22,159 nucleotides of DNA, taken from positions 1 to 22,159 of the forward strand of contig CAYXKM010000201.1 in NCBI GenBank assembly GCA_964465665.1. The letters are read 5' to 3'. Below the pieces are notes generated by a model. It made no database searches, was not told the origin of the DNA, and worked only from the letters and a program-made list of their open reading frames with translations. The DNA comes from JAKEGN01 sp964465665 (lineage in GTDB: Bacteria; Pseudomonadota; Gammaproteobacteria; Steroidobacterales; Woeseiaceae). Made by a program: the position numbers and the translations under genes. Position 1 is the stretch's first letter. Each line of letters starts with the position of its first letter. Below, piece after piece: positions 8,057 to 15,887 of the stretch.

Positions 8057-8149
8057 CCGATTGCGCAGCCCGCCAAACGCCGATGGCATTGCAACAGGAT
8101 GCCGCGGATAGCGTGTACAATTGGTCGGACCCGACTTGCGGAATACAGG

Positions 8150-8641
8150 ATGACCCACGCCAGAATGCCCGCCCCGTTCCCGCCAATCGCGCATGACCAC
8201 GGAGACTGCGTGGATCAGGCCATCGAAACGGCGGACCGCCTGTGCCGGGAGAAAGGATTGAGATTCACTCGGTTGCGGCGGCGCGTGCTGCAGCTGGTCT
8301 GGACCAGCCACAAGCCGGTCGGCGCTTACGACATCCTGGAAAAACTGAACAGGGAAGGGCGCAAAGCGGCGCCGCCGACAGTTTATCGGGCACTGGAATT
8401 CCTTATCGAAGCGGAACTGGTACACCGGCTCGATTCATTGAACGCGTTTGTCGGCTGTGCCGATCCCTCTAGTTCACATACCGGCCAGTTTCTTATCTGC
8501 CGGGCGTGCCGCTCGGTTGCCGAGCTCGATGATCACGATATCAGCGACGTAGTGCAGCGCACGGCGGCCAACCTCGGATTCACGGCGGTGCACCAGATGC
8601 TCGAGATCCAGGGCCTTTGCGAGGTCTGTCAAAAGACCTGA
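8150..8641 (+). CDS. zur: Zur-type zinc uptake regulator (Fur family)
   Basis: A 163-residue Fur-family repressor closest in pattern to Zur, which represses zinc uptake genes when zinc is bound. The winged helix is seen in LRFTRLRRRVLQLVWTSHKPVGAYDILEKL and PPTVYRALEFL, where E. coli Zur has nearly the same PPTVYRALDFL. The structural zinc site has two CxxC pairs, CRAC and CEVC. The regulatory site residues are likely the Cys in VGCAD and the His in SSHTGQF. I chose the ATG at 8150, which has GGAA six to seven bases upstream; an in-frame ATG at 8099 would add 17 unconserved residues. The gene diverges from thrS and is followed by glnS after 92 bp. No Zur box could be recognised by eye nearby. 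Confidence 0.88.
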   Translation: MTHARMPAPFPPIAHDHGDCVDQAIETADRLCREKGLRFTRLRRRVLQLVWTSHKPVGAYDILEKLNREGRKAAPPTVYRALEFLIEAELVHRLDSLNAFVGCADPSSSHTGQFLICRACRSVAELDDHDISDVVQRTAANLGFTAVHQMLEIQGLCEVCQKT

Positions 8642-8733
8642 AGAAAGTACGCTTGCCGGCAATTTGATCCCCAAAAAGCCGCAGAATGCGTACAATCCAC
8701 GGCTTTTGCGAGCCACCCGGACCGGCATTGCGT

Positions 8734-10419
8734 ATGAACGACAATCAGCCCAGAGATTTCATCCGCCAGATCATTGCTGACGACATTGCGAGCGGCAGGC
8801 ATGGAGGCAAGGTCGTCACCCGCTTTCCGCCGGAACCCAACGGCTACCTGCATGTCGGCCATGCCAAGTCCATATGCCTTAATTTCGGTGTTGCCGCAGA
8901 ATTTGCAGGGCGTACATTTTTGCGATTCGACGACACCAACCCTGGCAAGGAAAGCGAAGAGTATGTGCGGGCGATCAAGGAGGACGTACGCTGGCTCGGT
9001 TTCGACTGGCAAGACCGCCTGAGTCATGCGTCGGACCATTTCGAAAGGCTTTACGAAGCCGCCGAGAAGCTTGTGGTCAAGGGCAAGGCCTATGTCGACA
9101 GCCTCACCGCGGACCAGATTCGTGAATATCGCGGTACCTTGACCGAAGCCGGCCGGGACAGCCCGTTTCGCGAACGCAGTGCGGAGGAGAATCTGGATCT
9201 CTTTCGTCGCATGCGCGCCGGCGAATTTGCCGACGGCGATCACGTGCTTAGGGCAAAAATCGACATGGCGTCGCCAAACATCAACATGCGTGACCCGACC
9301 CTGTACCGTATTCGTCACGTGCCTCATCAACACACCGGCGACAAGTGGTGCATCTACCCGATGTACGATTTTGCACACGGTCTGTCGGACGCTTTCGAGG
9401 GTATTACGCATTCGCTGTGCACGCTGGAATTCGAGGATCACCGCCCGCTGTATGACTGGTTTCTGGATCAACTCGATCCGCCTCACAGGCCACGGCAGTA
9501 CGAGTTCTCGCGCCTGAACCTGGCTTTTGCGCTCACCAGCAAGCGCAAGCTGAACCTGCTCGTGAACGAGAAAATTGTCAGCGGATGGGATGATCCGAGG
9601 CTCGCCACGCTTGCCGGCATGCGCCGACGCGGTTATCCGTCTGCCGCCATTCGCGATTTCTGCCGGCGCATCGGCATCACAAAAAAGGACAACATGATCG
9701 AGATGGCGTTGCTCGAAAATTGCATTCGTGAAAATCTCGACACATCGGCGGAACGACGCATGGCTGTCGTGCACCCGTTGAAAGTGACACTGACCAATTT
9801 TGAACCGGGCAGAGTGGAAATGCTTGATGCACAGAACCACCCGAACCGGCCCGAGCTCGGCGCGCGGCAGATCCCTTTTTCCCGGGAGATCTTGATCGAG
9901 CGCGAGGACTTCATGGAGGATGCGCCGAAAAAATACTTCCGGCTGAAGCCGGGTGGCGAAGTGCGGCTCCGATTTGCGTACATCATACGCTGCGACGACA
10001 TCATCCGGGATGCGAACGGTGAAGTGGTCGAGCTGTTGTGCTCGCTGGACCCGGACACCCGCAGCGGGTCGGCAAGCAGTGACAGGAAAGTGAAAGGCAC
10101 GATCCACTGGGTGTCCGCGACGCACTCAGTATCGGCCGAAGTCCGCCTTTACGACAGGTTGTTCACGGTCGCGGATCCTGGAGCGGTGTCCGATGTGCTA
10201 CCGGTCGTGAATCCATCGTCACTGGAGGTTGTCCGCGCAAGACTCGAGCCCTCACTCGGTAATGCCGCGGTGGGAGCTGCCTGGCAATTTGAACGGCTCG
10301 GGTATTTCTGTACAGACAGCAGCGATCACACAGCGGAAAATCCGGTTTTCAATCGCATCGTGACCTTGCGCGACGGCTGGGCGAAAATTGAAAAGCAGGC
10401 GCTCGAAGCGGCATCGTAG
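8734..10419 (+). CDS. glnS: Glutaminyl-tRNA synthetase
   Basis: A 561-residue class I synthetase that charges tRNA-Gln. The HIGH-type motif is PPEPNGYLHVGHAKS (residues 32-46). The KMSKS-type loop is TSKRK at 268-272, the same numbering as in E. coli GlnRS (554 residues). The C-terminal two-barrel anticodon-binding region is complete, including the EDFMEDAPKKYFRLKPGGEVRLR segment. I chose the ATG at 8734 (MNDNQPRDFIRQII); the in-frame ATG at 8686 adds 16 residues with no family match. A TACAAT at 8691-8696 could be a -10 element, which would also exclude the upstream ATG. The direct charging enzyme fits Gammaproteobacteria and makes tRNA-dependent amidation for Gln unnecessary. Confidence 0.97.
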   Translation: MNDNQPRDFIRQIIADDIASGRHGGKVVTRFPPEPNGYLHVGHAKSICLNFGVAAEFAGRTFLRFDDTNPGKESEEYVRAIKEDVRWLGFDWQDRLSHASDHFERLYEAAEKLVVKGKAYVDSLTADQIREYRGTLTEAGRDSPFRERSAEENLDLFRRMRAGEFADGDHVLRAKIDMASPNINMRDPTLYRIRHVPHQHTGDKWCIYPMYDFAHGLSDAFEGITHSLCTLEFEDHRPLYDWFLDQLDPPHRPRQYEFSRLNLAFALTSKRKLNLLVNEKIVSGWDDPRLATLAGMRRRGYPSAAIRDFCRRIGITKKDNMIEMALLENCIRENLDTSAERRMAVVHPLKVTLTNFEPGRVEMLDAQNHPNRPELGARQIPFSREILIEREDFMEDAPKKYFRLKPGGEVRLRFAYIIRCDDIIRDANGEVVELLCSLDPDTRSGSASSDRKVKGTIHWVSATHSVSAEVRLYDRLFTVADPGAVSDVLPVVNPSSLEVVRARLEPSLGNAAVGAAWQFERLGYFCTDSSDHTAENPVFNRIVTLRDGWAKIEKQALEAAS

Positions 10420-10444
10420 ATACCGGCCCGAAGCTCTTTCCCGA

Positions 10445-10469
10445 TTCGCGAGCCATACTCGCTCCTACA
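10445..10469 (-). repeat. REP-like palindromic element, copy 1
   Basis: On the minus strand this begins TGTAGGAGCGAG and ends CTCGCGAA, with a 5-bp stem (GCGAG/CTCGC) around a CCATA loop on the plus strand. The layout (GTAGGAGC head, imperfect stem, CGCGA tail) is that of the REP elements known in Pseudomonas and related Gammaproteobacteria. It faces copy 2 in inverted orientation, just after the glnS stop. Confidence 0.6.
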
Positions 10470-10478
10470 AAAGCACAC

Positions 10479-10504
10479 TGTGGGAGCGCGCACTGTGCGC
10501 GACC
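10479..10504 (+). repeat. REP-like palindromic element, copy 2
   Basis: This begins TGTGGGAGCG and ends GCGCGACC, with a 6-bp stem CGCGCA/TGCGCG around a 3-base loop. It is the inverted partner of copy 1, nine bases away. The two heads can also pair with each other (CGCTCCTACA with TGTGGGAGCG, one G-T pair), as in a bacterial interspersed mosaic element. REP elements are normally dispersed by RAYT-type IS200-like transposases; none is in this window. Confidence 0.6.
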
Positions 10505-10544
10505 GTTTGTGCCGGCGTGTCGCCGTCTCCCGCCATCGCTGCAA

Positions 10545-10564
10545 GGAGCCCGCGTCGCGGGCGA
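10545..10564 (+). repeat. REP-like palindrome, diverged third copy
   Basis: GGAGC followed by a 6-bp stem CCCGCG/CGCGGG with a one-base centre and a GCGA tail. The layout resembles copy 2 but the head is shorter. It ends five bases before the stop codon of the SAM hydrolase gene on the other strand. With no T run on either strand it is not a standard intrinsic terminator, though the palindromes may protect or end the convergent transcripts. Confidence 0.4.
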
Positions 10565-10569
10565 GCTGT

Positions 10570-11376
10570 TCAGCTGGCTTCCCTGACCATCACCGGCGCG
10601 CCGCGATCGGCGCCAAGGCCTTCGGCCGCGCTGCCTTCGGCCCGCGCAATTTCCAGAACTCCGAACGAGTTGATCAGTGCCAGGTAGTCGCCGGGTTTCG
10701 CGCGGCCGTACGTCGGCATCAACGTGAAACTGTGACCGCCCAACTGCGCGACCGGCGAGCGGAACCGGTGCACGAGACTCGCGTCGATATTGCTGATCAG
10801 GTTGCCGAACGCATCGACAGTCACGATCACGCCGCTGACCCGGTCCTGGCTCACCGTCGGATCCTCGAGCCAGCCCGGCGTCCACTGTGATGTTGGCGTC
10901 CCGAACCGCGATGCCCGGAGCCTGCCTGCAGCGAGCTCTGCGGCAACCGGCGCGAAAATGTCCCGGCCGTGAAATGTCAGGCTGGGTGTGCCGATGCCGT
11001 GACGCGCAAGTCCTGCCATATCCAGCCGGTAAACGACAGCCGATTCATGTTCCGACAGCATCGGGGCCAGCAGGCCATTGTCCGGCGCCATGAAAACGTG
11101 ACCGTCGAGCTCCGCGAGGATGATATCCCTTTCGGTTCCAACGCCGGGGTCCACGATGGCGAGATGAACCGAACCACGCGGAAAATACCGGTAGGATCGG
11201 CTGATCCAGAAGCCGGCTTCCGGCGGCCAGTGCGGCGGTATGTCATGTGCAAGGTCGACGATCTTTGCTTCGGGGAAGCGCGTCAGGATCACGCCCTTCA
11301 TGACGGCGGCGAAAGGTCCCTTGTGCCCGAAGTCGGTGGTGATGGTGATGACGCCGGAGGGCGTAGTCTGTGCCAT
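10570..11376 (-). CDS. S-adenosylmethionine hydrolase (SAM hydroxide adenosyltransferase, DUF62)
   Basis: A 268-residue member of the DUF62 family, related to fluorinase/chlorinase. Characterised members split S-adenosylmethionine with water to adenosine and methionine. Conserved segments are ITTDFGHKGPFAAVMKG at the N-terminus, AIVDPGVGTERD, APDNGLLAPM, TFHGRDIFAPVAA, and VDAFGNLISNI at the start of the C-terminal barrel. I chose the ATG at 11376 because the conserved domain starts within ten residues; the longer reading begins with TTG at 11433. The ribosome site is weak. It lies 73 bp after yhhQ on the same strand and may end the acyl-CoA dehydrogenase-yhhQ operon. The family is sure; the physiological role of these enzymes remains open. 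Confidence 0.9.
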   Translation of the reverse strand: MAQTTPSGVITITTDFGHKGPFAAVMKGVILTRFPEAKIVDLAHDIPPHWPPEAGFWISRSYRYFPRGSVHLAIVDPGVGTERDIILAELDGHVFMAPDNGLLAPMLSEHESAVVYRLDMAGLARHGIGTPSLTFHGRDIFAPVAAELAAGRLRASRFGTPTSQWTPGWLEDPTVSQDRVSGVIVTVDAFGNLISNIDASLVHRFRSPVAQLGGHSFTLMPTYGRAKPGDYLALINSFGVLEIARAEGSAAEGLGADRGAPVMVREAS

Positions 11377-11449
11377 AAATTGTAGATTCTGCGGCGGGTT
11401 TTGCTGATCATAGCGCAATGCCCGCGCCAGCAAGCTCGGCGGGCCTGAT

Positions 11450-12202
11450 TCAGGCGAATGCTTCGCTTTCCGGCCCGCGCAGGCGGTGCAGGCGCTTCGC
11501 CCAGTAAATGAATACTGTATCGATTACCGCTATCGCCACTTTGAAGACGTATTTGGCTGCGCCAAGCTGCAGGGCCGTGATCAGATCGACTATGCCCCAC
11601 CAGGTAATCAGGGCAAAGATGACGGTGTCCAGCGCCTGCGAGCTGATTGTCGACAGGTTGTTGCGTAGCCACAGCCACTTTTCTCCCGTGACTGCCTTGA
11701 TTCGATGGAAAGCCCACACATCGAAGGTCTGGCTGACGTAGTACGCGATCAGGGAACCGAACACGAATCGCGGCGTGAGATTCACGATCGTCGCAAACGC
11801 CTCGTGGATGCGCAGCGAGAATTCCGCGGTTTCAACACGGTCGCTCGGCGCATACAGCAATGCGAGGCTCATCATCAGCAATACGATGACACTCACGGCA
11901 AAGCCCATGTGCACGGCTTTTTTCGCCGCCGCCTTGCCGTAATTCTCGCTGAGTACGTCGGTAGCGAAAAAAATACTTGAGTAAAAGATGACGCCGAGGC
12001 TGGTCTGCATGCCAAAGATCACCGTGAGCTTCGGCCCCTGCAGATTCGCCAGAATGATGGCTGTGCAAATGGCAACCTGCAGTCCTGCCTTGCCAAAGTA
12101 ACGGTACAACAGGACCGTGCATCCAAGGTCGGTAAACAGCGTCACAAGCCACAGCAATTCCTGGTTCGCTGCGAAGAAGTGAACGACGCTTTGCGGAAAC
12201 AC
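11450..12202 (-). CDS. yhhQ: Queuosine precursor transporter, YhhQ/DUF165 family
   Basis: A 250-residue inner-membrane protein of the VUT/DUF165 family; E. coli YhhQ imports the 7-deazaguanine precursors of queuosine. About six hydrophobic helices are seen, including LLWLVTLFTDLGCTVLLY, ICTAIILANLQGPKLTVIFG and GFAVSVIVLLMMSLALLY. The family motif is YSSIFFATDVLSENYGKAAAKKAV, followed by LTPRFVFGSLIAYYVSQTFDVWAFHRIK and LRNNLSTISSQALDTVIFALITWWG. The start is GTG at 12202 with GGAG about six bases upstream. It follows the small acyl-CoA dehydrogenase subunit gene by 31 bp. The family is sure; the substrate is taken from E. coli and not shown here. Confidence 0.9.
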   Translation of the reverse strand: MFPQSVVHFFAANQELLWLVTLFTDLGCTVLLYRYFGKAGLQVAICTAIILANLQGPKLTVIFGMQTSLGVIFYSSIFFATDVLSENYGKAAAKKAVHMGFAVSVIVLLMMSLALLYAPSDRVETAEFSLRIHEAFATIVNLTPRFVFGSLIAYYVSQTFDVWAFHRIKAVTGEKWLWLRNNLSTISSQALDTVIFALITWWGIVDLITALQLGAAKYVFKVAIAVIDTVFIYWAKRLHRLRGPESEAFA

Positions 12203-12233
12203 TCGTGACTCCCGGGCCGGACAGACGTATCCG

Positions 12234-13364
12234 TCAGGACAAGCTTACATAGCGATCGAGATGGTAGTCGGTATTGCCAAAGAGCAGTTCGATGGCCGCC
12301 ATGCGTTTGAAATAATGCGCGATGTCGAGCTCCCACGTCACACCCATACCGCCATGCAGCTGCACGGCTTCCCTTGCCACCTGCATGCCGGCGGTGCCCA
12401 CCTGGTACTTGAGAGCACTTATGGCTTTGCCGGCAGCCGACAGGTCGGAGTCGCAAACCATGGAGGTCCACAACAACAGGGAGTAGGTCTGCTCACACGC
12501 TACCAGCGTGTCGACCAGCCGATGCTGCAGTGCCTGAAAGGTGCCGATCGGCACGCCGAACTGGACACGGTTTTTGGCATATTCAACGGTCTTGTCCTGC
12601 ATCGCGCGCATGATGCCGACGGCTTCGGCAGAGACCGAGAGCGTTGCCTCGTCGATGACCGTTTGTAACGTATCGAACCCGTGACCGATTTCGCCCAGGA
12701 CCGATTCCGAAGTTACATTGACGTCCTTCAGGAAAAGCTCGCTTGCCTGGTGCCCGTCTACCGTTTTGTAGGCATTTCGCGTCAATCCCCCGGACTCGCT
12801 GTCCACAGCAAACAGGGTGATGCCGTTCCGGTCCTTTTGCTCGCCGGACGTGCGCGCAGGCACGATGATGACCGCGGCATTGCCACCATTGAGTACTAGA
12901 TTCTTGCGGCCGTCCAGCACGAAACCGGACCCGCTGCGTTTGGCCACGGTGGCTACGTCGACCGGGTTGAAGCGGCCCTGTGGTTCGGCAAATGCCAGTG
13001 CAGCCTGCAACTCGCCGGCCATGAGTGGCTGCAGCCAGCGATTTTTCTGTTCGGCTGTCGCCAGGCGCCGCAGGACTCCCCCGGCGAGCACGATATTGGG
13101 CAAAAACGGTTCGACCACCAGGCCGCGCCCGAACTCCTGCATCATGAGCATCAGCTCCACCGAACCACCGCCGAGACCGCCATCCGCTTCGCCAAAGGGC
13201 ACGGCGGTCCAGCCGAGCTCCGCAAACGTCCGCCACAGTTCCGTGCTGAAACCGGCGTCGCTTGCGGCATTTTTTTGCCGCTGTTCGAAGTCGTAGTCGT
13301 TGTCGATGAACCGCGAGACGCTGTCAACCAGCATCTGCTGTTCTTCAGTCAGTGAAAAATCCAT
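12234..13364 (-). CDS. Acyl-CoA dehydrogenase, small (probably non-catalytic) subunit
   Basis: A 376-residue acyl-CoA dehydrogenase-fold protein of the kind encoded beside a larger partner, as in PimC/PimD or the mycobacterial alpha2-beta2 FadE pairs. The N-terminal helical domain starts MDFSLTEEQQMLVDSVSRF. The middle barrel contains LAFAEPQGRFNPVDV. The C-terminal helices include LQHRLVDTLVACEQTYSLLLW and VQLHGGMGVTWELDIAHYFKR. At the place where many family members have the catalytic Glu (YEGT) it has LFGNT, and the alternative Glu position (LER in isovaleryl-CoA dehydrogenase) is not clearly filled, so catalysis probably rests on the partner. The ATG at 13364 is followed by the usual N-terminus. 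It lies 29 bp after the large-subunit gene. The substrate is unknown. Confidence 0.88.
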   Translation of the reverse strand: MDFSLTEEQQMLVDSVSRFIDNDYDFEQRQKNAASDAGFSTELWRTFAELGWTAVPFGEADGGLGGGSVELMLMMQEFGRGLVVEPFLPNIVLAGGVLRRLATAEQKNRWLQPLMAGELQAALAFAEPQGRFNPVDVATVAKRSGSGFVLDGRKNLVLNGGNAAVIIVPARTSGEQKDRNGITLFAVDSESGGLTRNAYKTVDGHQASELFLKDVNVTSESVLGEIGHGFDTLQTVIDEATLSVSAEAVGIMRAMQDKTVEYAKNRVQFGVPIGTFQALQHRLVDTLVACEQTYSLLLWTSMVCDSDLSAAGKAISALKYQVGTAGMQVAREAVQLHGGMGVTWELDIAHYFKRMAAIELLFGNTDYHLDRYVSLS

Positions 13365-13393
13365 GTCGTATGCCTGTTCGTTGCGCGCCGAAA

Positions 13394-14596
13394 CTAAAGT
13401 CCGAGCACGTGTTTCGAAATGATGTTTTTCTGGATCTCGTTCGAACCACCGTAGATCGATGCCTTTCGGCCGTTGAAGTACCGGAGCGACGTTCGGGTCT
13501 CCGATCCCCGGCCGATCCGGTTATCGAGCGGAAAGTCCACGACGTACTGCGACGGAATCCAGGGCAAGGCGTAGTAACCGGCAGCTTCCATGTACAGGGC
13601 ATCGATCGCCTGGCTCATTTCTGTACCGCGTATTTTCAGAATCGATGACTCTGGTCCCGGGGCTTTGCCTGTAGCAACCGCCGCAAGCGTTCGCAGGTCC
13701 GTGTATTCGAGAGCCTTGAGTTCGATCTCGGTTGCTGCCAACTTGCGCGCAAAATTCCGGTCGTTCATCAACGGCTCGCCACCGTGCACGGCTTGTCGGG
13801 TCCTCGCCTTGAGTCGGCGCATGCGAAAGTTCGACCGTGCGGTCCCTGCGAGGTTGGTTCGCTCGTGCTGCAACAGCACTTTGCCATAGGTCCAGCCTTT
13901 GCCTTCTTCGCCGACCAGGTTCTCGCGCGGCACACGAACGTTTTCGAAATGGACCTCGTTGACCTCCCTCTCGCCTTCTATCGTGATGATGGGTTTCACC
14001 GATACGCCGGGCGTACTCATGTCGATCAGCAGAAAGCTGATGCCCTCCTGGCGGCGCGCCACGTCCGACGACGTCCGGACGAGACAGAATATCCAGTCTG
14101 CCATATGACCGAGGGTCGTCCAGGTCTTGGTACCGTTGACGACGTAATGATCGCCACTCCGCTCTGCTCGGGTTTTGAGTGATGCCAGGTCCGACCCGGC
14201 GCCCGGTTCCGAATATCCCTGGCACCACCATACGTTGCTTTGCAATATGTCCGGCAGGAATCGCCGTTTCTGCGCGTCATTGCCGAACGTGTAGATGATC
14301 GGAGCCACCATCTTGACGCCGAAAGGCACCATGTCCGGCGCGTTCGCCTCGGCAATTTCATTGGCGAAGATATATTTCTGCACGGCGCTCCAGCCGGTGC
14401 CGCCGTATTCGACCGGCCAGTTGATGGCGGCCCAACCCTGAGAGTGGAGAATCTGCTGCCAGCGCACGAAGTCGTCGCGTTCGAGCTCGATTCCGTTGTC
14501 CGTCTTGTAACGGATGTCAGCGGGATACTTCTCGGCGAAGAACTGTCGGACCTGGTCACGGAATAGCAGTTCATCGGCGGAGAGTTTGACATTCAT
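13394..14596 (-). CDS. Acyl-CoA dehydrogenase, large subunit
   Basis: A 400-residue acyl-CoA dehydrogenase, probably the catalytic half of a heteromer with the next gene. Landmarks are FVRWQQILHSQGWAAINWPVEYGGTGWS, WWCQGYSEPGAGSDLASLKT (flavin and substrate region), KTWTTLGHMADW, the VNEVHFENVRVPRENLVGEEGKGW strand, and the C-terminal YGGSNEIQKNIISKHVLGL. The Glu of the usual YEGT motif is Gly here, but Glu245 (LLQHERTN) fits the alternative catalytic position used by isovaleryl- and long-chain-type enzymes and by FadE26-type subunits. I chose the ATG at 14596, which has GAGGAA about seven bases upstream; a longer form from 14650 has no family match. Pimeloyl-CoA or steroid side-chain CoA esters are possible substrates, by family analogy only. 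Confidence 0.9.
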   Translation of the reverse strand: MNVKLSADELLFRDQVRQFFAEKYPADIRYKTDNGIELERDDFVRWQQILHSQGWAAINWPVEYGGTGWSAVQKYIFANEIAEANAPDMVPFGVKMVAPIIYTFGNDAQKRRFLPDILQSNVWWCQGYSEPGAGSDLASLKTRAERSGDHYVVNGTKTWTTLGHMADWIFCLVRTSSDVARRQEGISFLLIDMSTPGVSVKPIITIEGEREVNEVHFENVRVPRENLVGEEGKGWTYGKVLLQHERTNLAGTARSNFRMRRLKARTRQAVHGGEPLMNDRNFARKLAATEIELKALEYTDLRTLAAVATGKAPGPESSILKIRGTEMSQAIDALYMEAAGYYALPWIPSQYVVDFPLDNRIGRGSETRTSLRYFNGRKASIYGGSNEIQKNIISKHVLGL

Positions 14597-14633
14597 GCTC
14601 AGTTCCTCGTTGTGACGCATCGTGACACGAGCC

Positions 14634-14685
14634 ATTCGTCCGTAAGGCACTTGCCGGCGCGGTCATCTGCGCCGGATGGACGAAT
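14634..14685. other. Nested inverted repeat between acyl-CoA dehydrogenase and moaA
   Basis: Outer arms ATTCGTCC (14634-14641) and GGACGAAT (14678-14685) enclose inner arms CCGGCGC (14654-14660) and GCGCCGG (14669-14675) with an 8-base loop. It lies in the 233-bp divergent gap between the acyl-CoA dehydrogenase start (14596) and moaA (14830). A CGTG/CACG-rich stretch flanks it on both sides. It could be an operator pair, a structured leader on either strand, or chance. I could not match it to the molybdenum-cofactor riboswitch by eye. No clear promoter was found in this gap; TATAGC near 14742 is a weak -10 candidate. Confidence 0.45.
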
Positions 14686-14829
14686 CGTGCACGGATTCTT
14701 GCCTGGATTCGCACCCGGTGGCCCGGACGCGGAATGGCCAGTATAGCGATCGATGCTGCACTGCACAAGAATTGCGCGGCAGCGGGCATTGCGCTTACTA
14801 CGGCCGGCTTAATCGGGCAAAATGACCCG

Positions 14830-15870
14830 ATGAATCTGACTGAGCTATCCCAGCCCGCCACCCTGGACACCCGCGGGCGGGCCATGCAGGACTTGCGTAT
14901 TTCCGTCCTCGACCAATGCAACTTTCGTTGCCCGTATTGCATGCCGGAAGCCGAGTTTCATGCCGATTACCAGTTCCTGAAAAAGCGCGAGCGACTGACG
15001 CACGACGAAATCGCGCGTATTGCACGTATCGCGGTTTCACTGGGTGTCACCAAACTTCGGCTTACGGGCGGTGAGCCGCTGCTCGACAAGCGCTTGCCGG
15101 ATCTCGTGGCGCGGCTGGCCGCGATCGATGGTGTGGACGACCTGGCGCTGACCACCAACGGCATGTTGCTCGCGCCTGTCGCGCTCGCGCTCGCGCAAGC
15201 GGGACTGCAACGAATCACGATCAGCATGGACAGCCTCGATCCCGATATCTTCCGGCGCATGAGCGGGAGCCGGGGCGATGTCGACACGGTTCTGGCCGGA
15301 ATTGCCGCAGCGGATGTTGCTGGACTCGGGCCAATCAAGATCAATGCCGTCATTCAGCGAGGCGTCAACGACCATACGGTGCTGGATCTGCTGCAGCATT
15401 TTCGCAGCACGGGCCATATCGTGCGCCTGATCGAATACATGGACGTCGGCAATCGCAACGGCTGGCGAGCGGAGCAGGTAGTGCCGTCACGCGAACTGCA
15501 GAAGTCGATTCATGCCAAATGGCCATTGCGCGCCGTTGGCCGCCAGTACGCGGGTGAGGTCGCGCGCCGCTATCAGTACCTGGATGGTGAGGGAGAGATC
15601 GGTTTCATATCATCGGTGACGGAACCGTTTTGCGGTGCCTGCAGCCGCGCCCGGCTGTCCGCAGACGGAGTGCTTTACACCTGCCTGTTCGCGACCACCG
15701 GTACCAGCCTTCGCGACCCGCTGCGCAATGGCGCGGACGACGCGGAACTCACAGCCATCCTGCGCGGAGTGTGGCAGGCGCGCGAAGACCGCTACAGCGA
15801 ACTGCGGCGGCCGAGCGAGCAGGTTATTCCCCTTGTGAACAAAGTCGAGATGTACCGCATCGGCGGATGA
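14830..15870 (+). CDS. moaA: GTP 3',8-cyclase MoaA
   Basis: A 346-residue radical-SAM enzyme that, with MoaC, turns GTP into cyclic pyranopterin monophosphate, the first step of molybdenum cofactor synthesis. The N-terminal cluster motif is C30-x3-C34-x2-C37 (CNFRCPYC), and the C-terminal cluster uses C268, C271 and C285 (FCGACSRARLSADGVLYTCLF). LTGGEPLL near residue 79 belongs to the SAM site. The protein ends in the Gly-Gly required in MoaA. I chose the ATG at 14830; longer readings add 32 residues of intergenic sequence. The ribosome site is weak. It opens the operon moaA-moaC-mobA-moaD-moaE, and its stop is 17 bp from moaC. Confidence 0.97.
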   Translation: MNLTELSQPATLDTRGRAMQDLRISVLDQCNFRCPYCMPEAEFHADYQFLKKRERLTHDEIARIARIAVSLGVTKLRLTGGEPLLDKRLPDLVARLAAIDGVDDLALTTNGMLLAPVALALAQAGLQRITISMDSLDPDIFRRMSGSRGDVDTVLAGIAAADVAGLGPIKINAVIQRGVNDHTVLDLLQHFRSTGHIVRLIEYMDVGNRNGWRAEQVVPSRELQKSIHAKWPLRAVGRQYAGEVARRYQYLDGEGEIGFISSVTEPFCGACSRARLSADGVLYTCLFATTGTSLRDPLRNGADDAELTAILRGVWQAREDRYSELRRPSEQVIPLVNKVEMYRIGG

Positions 15871-15887
15871 AGGCGAGGTACTCCGGC

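Noticed and set aside
8629..10125. A 498-codon open frame on the minus strand, antisense to glnS
   Set aside because: It lies wholly over the well-supported glnS gene, has no recognisable domain, and its composition is that expected from a GC-rich gene read backwards.
10545..10564. Intrinsic terminator for glnS or the SAM hydrolase gene
   Set aside because: The stem is strong but there is no T run on either strand; its form fits the neighbouring REP-like elements better.
14597..14829. Molybdenum-cofactor riboswitch before moaA
   Set aside because: Stems are present, but I could not recognise the conserved motif sequence by eye; kept only as a structure to test.
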